The position numbers were made by a program, and so were the translations under genes. From Rubripirellula obstinata (GTDB taxonomy: Bacteria > Planctomycetota > Planctomycetia > Pirellulales > Pirellulaceae), in NCBI RefSeq assembly GCF_001642955.1, contig NZ_LWSK01000018.1, forward strand, positions 1-64,000: DNA of 64,000 nt, read 5' to 3'. This document shows, piece after piece, positions 30,301 through 39,300 of the stretch (positions are counted from its first letter, which is position 1; each line of letters begins with the position of its first letter). The notes beneath the pieces are model-generated. The model worked only from the letters and a program-made list of their open reading frames with translations, did not search any database and had not been told where the DNA came from.

Positions 30301-33300
30301 TAACGGTGACAGTGATCAGCGGGGGGCAGATTGATCTGAGCTGGACTGACAATTCGGCATTGGAGAGCAGCTACTACGTCGAAGAGCTCGACAGCACTGG
30401 AACGCGTTGGATCAACCGGGGCCGTTTTGCATCGGACACGCAATCGGCTTCCATCATCGGAAGCTATCAGGGCAACCAAGAATACAGTTTCCGAATTCGA
30501 GTCTATACTGGATGGCCTTCGTATCTGAATAACTACTCTGGTGTTGTCTCGGTCACGACACCAGGGTTCCCCAACCAGCCAGTCGGCCTATCCAGTTCAA
30601 GCACAGAAGACTCGATCACATTGACTTGGATTGATGGGGATTTCGAAGACAGTTATGTCATCGAGCGGAGCACCGACAATTTCAACTGGTCGACGATCGA
30701 CACGTTAACCGCTGACACGACCACGTTTACCGATACCGGACTGAGCGAATCAGATTTCTATTACTACAGAGTGATTGCATCAAACGCGGCTGGTGATTCG
30801 GCAGCCAGCAGTGCGATCAGTACTTGGACACTTCCCAACACGCCCGAAAGCGTAACCGCGACGGTGATCAGCGGGGGACAGATCGACTTGAGCTGGACCG
30901 ATCGCTCGTCTAGAGAACGTTACTACCACATCGAAAGGTCCATTGACGATGGTGCCAACTGGAACAGGATCAAGTCGAATCTATCTGCCGATACAGAGAG
31001 TTACTCGGCTCCCGGTCCGTTCGATGGAGATCAGACCTACAGCTTCCGCGTTCTCGTTTACAGCCAGTTCGGCGGCCAGACGGCCTACTCTACGCCGGTG
31101 TCTGTCACGACGCCAGCCTTCCCCAACCAGCCAGTCGGCTTATCCAGTTCAAGCACTGAGGATTCGATCACGTTGACTTGGACCGACGGGGATGTCGAAG
31201 ACAGTTATGTCATCGAGCGGAGCGCCGACAATGCCAACTGGTCGGTGATCGACACGTTGACCACTGACACGACCACGTTCACCGATACCGGGCTGAGCGA
31301 ATCAGATTTCTATTACTACAGAGTGATTGCATCGAACGCGGCTGGTGATTCGGCAGCCAGCATTGCGATCAGTCCTAGGACACTTCCCGCCGCGCCTACG
31401 GGCTTAACGGTGACGGTGATCAGCGGGGGGCAGATTGATCTGAGCTGGACTGACAATTCGGCATTAGAGAGCAGCTACTACGTCGAAGAGCTCGACAGCA
31501 CTGGAACGCGTTGGATCAACCGGGGCCGTTTTGCATCGGACACGCAATCGGCTTCCATCATCGGAAGCTATCAGGGCAACCAAGAATACAGTTTCCGAAT
31601 TCGAGTCTATACTGGATGGCCTTCGTATCTGAATAACTACTCTGGTGTTGTCTCGGTCACGACACCAGGGTTCCCCAACCAGCCAGTCGGCCTATCCAGT
31701 TCAAGCACAGAAGACTCGATCACATTGACTTGGATTGATGGGGATTTCGAAGACAGTTATGTCATCGAGCGGAGCACCGACAATTTCAACTGGTCGACGA
31801 TCGACACGTTAACCGCTGACACGACCACGTTTACCGATACCGGACTGAGCGAATCAGATTTCTATTACTACAGAGTGATTGCATCAAACGCGGCTGGTGA
31901 TTCGGCAGCCAGCAGTTTGGTGGGTGTTTCAGCTTCCCCCAACGCACCAGCGAATTTGGTTGTGATGGTAGTCAGCGGCGGACAGATCGACGTAAGCTGG
32001 ACCGACCGATCATCTACTGAAGCAGGCTACTGGATCGATCTATCGAGTAACGAGGGTGCAAGTTGGACTCGGATCTCACCGAACTTGCCGGCCAACACGC
32101 AGAGCTTCACCGCTACGGGGCAATTCCAAGGAGACAAAGTCTATAGTTTCCGAGTACGAGCTGACAATCAGTCAAGCAGTGAATCGGCTATCGCATCAGT
32201 CACGACACCTGGCTTTCCCAACCAGCCAACCGGCTTGTCCAGTTCAAGTACTGAGGACTCGATCACGCTGACGTGGACCGATGGGGATGCGGAAGACAGT
32301 TATGTCATCCAGCGCAGCACCGACAATTCCAACTGGTTGACGATCGGCACGCTGACCGCCGATACAACCACGTTTACCGATACCGGACTGAGCGAATCCA
32401 CTAGATACTACTACCGACTGATTGCAACTAACACGGCCGGGGACTCGGCAGCCAGTGCGGTCGTTCATCGCTGGACACTTCCCAACCCGCCTACGGGTTT
32501 GGCGGCGACTGTGATCAGCGGGGGCCAGATTGATTTAAGTTGGGCCGATCACTCGTCAAGGGAATCTTATTACTACGTGGAACAATTGAGAGACGATGGT
32601 ATCAACTGGGATTCGTTTCGGCTCAGGGCTAACAGTGAGAGTTACTCGGCGACCGGTCCGTTCGATGGAAATCAGAGCTACAGCTTCCGAGTCCGAACGG
32701 TTTCGTCCGGCGGTTCCTCGCGTTACTCGCCCGTCGTGTCGGTCACAACACCGGCGTTCCCCAATCAGCCAAACGGCTTGTCCAGTTCAAGCACTGAGGA
32801 CTCGATCACGCTGACTTGGACCGATGGGGATGCGGAGGACAGTTATGTCATCCAGCGCAGCGAGGACAACGCAACCTGGTCGACGATCGAAACGGTAAAC
32901 GCTGACGTAACCACGCTCGTCGACACGGGGCTGATTGACGCAACTCTGTACTACTACCAAGTCATCGCAACCAACTCGAATGGGGACTCGGCAGCAAGCA
33001 TTTCAACCGTTGTTCGTACGATACCCAGCGCACCGGCAGGTTTGGCGGCGACTGTGATAAGCGGGGGGCAGATTGACTTAAGTTGGACCGATCGATCATC
33101 TAGCGAGCGGAATTACTTCGTGGAACAATTGTCCGACGATGGCGTGACCTGGAATTCGGTCACACTCAGCGCCGACACAGAAAGTTACTCAGCATTGGGT
33201 CCATTTGATGGCGATCAGAACTACAGCTTCCGAGTCCGAGCTTATATCGAACCAGGCGTTTTTTCCGAATACTCGCCCGTCACTTCCGTCATGACACCAG

Positions 33301-36300
33301 GCTTCCCCAGCCAGCCAACAGGTCTTGCGACTACCTTGCGAACTGATGATTCGATCACGATTATGTGGTCTGATGGCGATGCGGAAGACAGCTTTGTTAT
33401 TCAACGTAGCATCGACAACGATAGTTGGTCCGTGATTGATACATTGGCGGCGGACACCACAACCTACACGGACACCGGACTAGCCGAAGTAACGAGTTAC
33501 AACTACCGAGTGATCGCAACTAATACTGCAGGGCATTCGGCTGCGAGTGCGTCGGTCGGCCCCTGGACGCTGCTCACCGCCCCGACCGATCTGACGGCTA
33601 CGATTGTGAGTTCGACTCTGATCGAACTGAATTGGTCCGATCGTTCCGCGAAGGAATCACTGTATCACGTTGAACAACTAATTAACGATGCGCAGGGGTG
33701 GTTCACCGTGGCCTCAAACCTGCCAGCGAATACTCAATCTGCTTCGGTAGCAGGACAGTTTGAAGTGGACAACGTTTATAGCTTCCGCGTTCGAGCCTAC
33801 CACCCCAATAGCGGGTACACCGATGGATCTGCGGTCGCGACAGTAACCACGACGCAGTTCCCTGCGCAACCAACCGGTGTAGTTGCCACGGCTAGCACGG
33901 AAGATTCTGTCACCCTCTCTTGGAATGAAGCCCCACAAGCGGACGGATACATTATCCAGCGACGTGATGCCCAGACAGACCATTGGTCCACGATCACAAC
34001 GGTTGACACTGATGCAACAACCTATCAAGACACCGGCCTTTCCGAAGTTCATCGTTACCAATACCAACTGATTGCCACCAACGCCGAGGGAGACTCGATT
34101 CCAAGCGCTTCGGTCAGTCGTTGGACGCTCCCAAGGGTCCCGGGAGACGTTGTTGCCACGTTCGTCAGTTCGTCCCAGGTCGACTTGAGTTGGACGGATC
34201 TCTCATCAGCCGAATCAGCCACGTTTATCGAACAGTCCGTTGACGGTAACGAATCCTGGTTCGTCGTCAGCTCCAACCTTCTGGCCGATACATCGAGCCA
34301 TTCGGTACAAGGCATTTTCGATCCCGAGAGTGTGTATAGTTTTCGTGTTCGCTCGTTTCATCCCGACAGTGGATTTTCTCAATACTCCGCGACTGCAACG
34401 GTCACCACGCCAAGTTACCCAAGACAGCCCACTGGTGTGAGCATATCGACGAGCACAGAGGACTCCATCACTCTTTCATGGGTGGCGGACCTTGACATCG
34501 AGCAATATACAATTCAGCGGTTTGACAGCGGATCCGATGCATGGATCACCGTGGGATCCGTCGATGCGGCAACGACGACGTTTACGGACACCGGCCTTTC
34601 CGAAGTTCAGCAGTCTCTCTATCAATTGATCGCAACCAAGAATGAAGTGGATTCGATCCCTAGTGCTTCGGTTGGCGGTTGGACATTGCCAAACGCTCCA
34701 GCAGACTTGAGCGGCGTGATCATTAGTCGCTCCCGCATTGATCTTGCCTGGACAGATCATTCGTCGGAGGAGACTTTCTACACCGTCGATCAGTCCGATG
34801 ACGGAGGCGTATTCTGGACCGTCATAGCGCCTCGCTTGGCCGCTGACACAACAGGCTACTCCGTGCTTGGTTCCTTGAACGAGCAGAGCACTTACCTCTT
34901 CCGCGTACGGGCACACCACGACGCTTCTGGCGTGACATCAGTGGCCAGCAATACCGTATCCGTAACGACCGACAGTTTTCCCGCCGTACCGCCTCGGGTT
35001 GGTGACTCACAGATTTCCATCGACGAGGGACAAACGTTTACTTTCTGGGCATCCAACTTCCCATTCGCCTCGGACGATCCAAATGTTGCCATACAGACGA
35101 TTCGGATTGAGACGCAGCCAACAACTGGGAGTCTGCTGTTCGCCGGACAGCCCGTCGGAGTCGGAGACATCTTAGAAGCCTCCAGGATTGATGCGGGAGA
35201 TCTTGTCTTCGATGGCAGCGTTGGTTTGGATGACACGTCGTTCCGGTTCTCTGTCTCAGACGGCTCAATGTGGTCTCTCGACTCGGCGACGATGTCTATT
35301 CGTGTGAATGTTGAACCGGAATTACCCCAGCATCAATTCATCAGTTTATCGGGCGATATTCTGTTGCTCGGCGACGGAGAAACGATTGAAGGGATCTCGT
35401 TCACCGGTCAAGAGGTGTTGGCGGAACTTGTTCGCGGTGAGATCACGATCACCATCCAAAACGGAAACGCCGTTGTCGAGTTTCCTGCTGATGTTGCCAC
35501 GCAGTCCTTTGCGATTCACCTTCACCTTAACGACGCCCAGGATGGGACGCGTATTGAACAGCGCGACTTACATGTCATCCCCGGTGGGTTCGCCCCGACG
35601 ACCAATGACGACGAAGTCACCGTCCAAGCCGGGCAGAGTGTTACGACTGACGTGTTGGCAAACGACCAAGATGGCGATTCCCCAGCCATTTTGATGGGAT
35701 TTGTTTCAGATCGACAGCAGATCTCGCCCCATGCGACTCAGACTGTCGACGGGGTGTTTGTCAAGATCGTTGCTGGCGAAGTGGTGGTTGAAGCGCTTCC
35801 CGGTGCCTTGTCTGGGACACGTTCGATCCTTTACCAGGTCGCCAACCAGGCGGGCGTGGCATCACATGGGACGCTTCTGGTTCACGTTACTGAGCCGTCC
35901 GTTTCAATCCAGACTTCCCCAGATCAATGGGACCTAGTCGCAGGAACTTGGATGACCGTCGATCCGCTAGCCAATGATACCTTGATAGGAGGCGTGCCGA
36001 CGTTGGAGGGACTGTCTTGGGACGGAGGGCACTTTGCCTCCTCACTCGTGCGTGACGGATTGCGAATTTCAATTCGTGAGAATCAGGTAGTGATCTCCGC
36101 CAACGGTGATGCAGTGGGTGAAGCCAATCTTTTCTATTCCGTAGGTGGAGGTACAAGCCAGCGAAAAATTGAGGAGTTGACGATCAATGTGATTCCTGCC
36201 ACTCAAAGTCCAGCGATCGGTGCGGTCTTCATTAGCAATCGGTTTCCTGTCAATGAGTTGCCCGTTTCGGCCACCACTAGTTCAATCCAACAAATTCAGT

Positions 36301-39300
36301 CAGTCGTGTTGGGAGTGGATCCCGAGTTCGGCGGCTCGGTGGATGCTACGGGACAATCAGTCCACTACTTCGTTTCAGGCGGGGGTGTCACGAACACGAC
36401 CCAACTGACTTCGCTTCGCGTTGATACCGTGTTGGTAGACTACACGTTAAATGACGCGCCGCAGCAGCAGCTCAACGGGACGGTTAACGTCTATCACTTC
36501 GGTGAAGAATCGCTTGCGGTAGAACTTGATATCTCGCACGATCAACCGATGCAAATCGAGTTCATCCTGCCTGCCGCCTTGGATCAACACGATGGTTGGA
36601 ATACTCTGGGCTTGGTGGATCGGGACGGCCAGATTGTTAACCAGATCCAGTCAGAGAAATATGACCTGCGTTTGTTTGACGGTCGAGTGGAGGCCATTTT
36701 GACTTCGGTTGATTTTATCGGTCCCACTAACGATAATTTCAGAATTCTCGTGCAGAACGCTCATGGCATCCAAGCCTATGTTCCGCTGACGGTCACGGTG
36801 GTTGCCTCCCGAGCCATGGCGTTTGCTCGACAATCGCTCGCAGAGAATGACGCTGCAGAGCAAACCAATAACGCCGCCCAGCATGGGTTGCGCGCTTCGA
36901 CTGCGGCAGTTTCCCAATCCACTTCACGAACCTCGCCATTGCCAAATTCCGTTCGTGGAATCGTGTTCCTGGATCAAGATGGTGACGGAGTCCGCAACCC
37001 CAACGACGCCATCGATACCCAAGCGGATATTGAAGTTCAGGCAGTTAACTTTCAGGGCGAAATCGTGCAGTCCACTCGATCGGACTCGCTTGGGCAATAT
37101 TCATTGACATGGGATGAGAGCCATGGTCCCGTTCGAGTTCATGTTGTTGCGGGAGATGGCTTGGCCCCAACAGTGACCGGGGCTGGCTTTGATGCCAAAC
37201 TTCAAAGCCAGGTCGACGGCTTAACGCATCTCTCTGGAATCGTCGGTATCCAAGGGGGTGGTCTAATCAACATTGGATTGGCGGCAGATTCCGATGGCGA
37301 TGGGCTTTCGGATGTGGTGGAAGACGCGTTTCAGCTTGATCCTCAACACGTCGATGACGTCTTCAGTGACAATGACAGCGATGGACTAAGCGACCTCGCT
37401 GAATACCTAATGTTCGGTACCAACCCGCAGGTTGCCGACTCCGACAGCGACGGAGTTTCCGACATGATCGAAACCTCACTTGGTCTGAGCCCATTTATCG
37501 ATCAAGCACTACCCGATCAGGACCGCGATCGGATCCCCGATTCGATCGAGATTGAATTCTGGGGATCGGATCCAGCGAACGCCGACACAGATGGGGACAG
37601 TCTCCCAGACGGCGATGAAATTTTTGACGCGGGTAGCAGTCCATTGATAGCGGACACTGATGGCGACACCCTCAGCGACTTCGTTGAATTCAATCTTCAG
37701 TTCAACCCTCGGTCGATAGATACCGACGGCGACGGCATTCTGGATCCCGACGAGCGAGATGCTCAGGGGCTTGCAAGTAGTGCCTTTGGTCTTGTAGCTG
37801 CTAGCAGCGCCAGTGCAAGCGAATCGGAAGAACAGGAAGAAGACATTGCGGAGGAAGTTCGCTTGCTTCTTTTAACCGGCGATCAAAGCGGCAGTCACAG
37901 CGAACGATACAAATTCTACGTTGGTTCGAACTTCATTACCAACAGCGTTCATGGCACGATTGAATCATTTAACCGAACCTTTGACATTGATCAGGAACTG
38001 GAGTTCCGTGTCCAGCATGTCAGCTCTATCTATAGCACGCCTGACTTGGATTGGAACGCAAACATCACTTACGTCGAGGGTAGCGGGGCACTGCTGCACG
38101 ACCCGGACAACCTGCTTCCAGGAGGTGGTAATACCACGCTGTCGTACTTTGCTTCGGCACGCGGAACACTATGGACGCACCGGCCCGAACTGAAGGCAAC
38201 ATCAGAAGAGTCGATTGAAGATGAAACTGAATTTACCGAAGGTTACGAGTTATTCGCCAACACTGACGATGATGACGAGAACGGGGTACCTGACTTCCAA
38301 GACTCGAAGGCCGACCTGACCGATGATGATCTCTGGGAATTCACGCTCGATGCGTTTAGCCATCTTCCCTCCGAGGTGCCGGGGTACTTCAACGTCATCG
38401 CTGATGGGGTGGGAATCAAGATTTGGCGGGACAACGAGGGTACGCCTGAGCTTGTCGATGCATCCACGGAGCTAGAGTACAACGAAGCTCATACTCTGTA
38501 CGCCGAAGCTACCGACGAGTTTGAAGATGCCGTGACGCTTCGCGCGAAGTTTAAGCTCTCGTCGAGTTCGGAGTATCAACTCTTGGGCGAGCTGGAAGAC
38601 AAAATCCTGCTCAAGCCAGCGAATTTTGAGGTCTCAGCCAACCGAATTGTCTCGGCTGACGACGGTCACTTATGGGCCTATGCCTATGTCCCCGGATTCA
38701 CTTCAGGGAGCGGTGAAGATCCTCCGCTCGACGAGCACGACGGTAAGACGGTTGAGTTTGAACTTTACCGGTCCGATGGGACTTCAACCGGGTTGACCGA
38801 AACCGCAACCATCGAAGACCGATTGGCGGGTGTCGAATTCACGCTCGGTACAGAGTGGTTGGAGTTGAGTTCGGCTGACCCCAATTCGGGCGCCTATCAA
38901 ATCCGCGCGACGTTCGAGGGCAAGGAACAAATCGGCAATCGGGTGCAAGTTTTAGCTGGTGCAGCCGATGAGATCGAACTTTCCGGGCGGCTGATCACAC
39001 GCAGCGGATCGATTCCATTTGATCCAACGGTGGGCTTCGGCAAGGGGCTACGTGCCTTTGCAAAGAATGATTCTTCGACAGTTGAAATCACCGCGCTTGT
39101 CAAGGACCGAATCGGCAACTTGGTTACTGACGGCACCTCAGTAGCTTGGCTTGCCGTTGACGATGCTTTCACCGGAACTGACGAAGAAGGCGGCGGCACT
39201 GATGGTGACGTAGCGTTCGAGCAGGGCGAAACGACTCTCGGAAAAGCCACCATTCGCATCAAAGCGAACCGAATTGCCCCTGTAGCCAAACTCTCTGTGC

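Larger units (their letters stand above)
28905..34980 (+). repeat. Fibronectin-III array of alternating A and B modules
   Basis: About 23 FN3 domains form eleven B-A type pairs of about 184 residues plus one leading domain. B modules carry ISGGQIDLSWTD and end VTTP(A/G)FP; A modules carry STEDSITLTW, DSYVI(E/Q)RS and end WTLP. The strict alternation shows growth by duplication of two-domain units. Confidence 0.88.

Noticed and set aside
27690-34980. Regular repeats that might suggest a CRISPR array
   Set aside because: Repeats are in-frame protein modules of about 400 or 550 bp, not short repeats with unique spacers.
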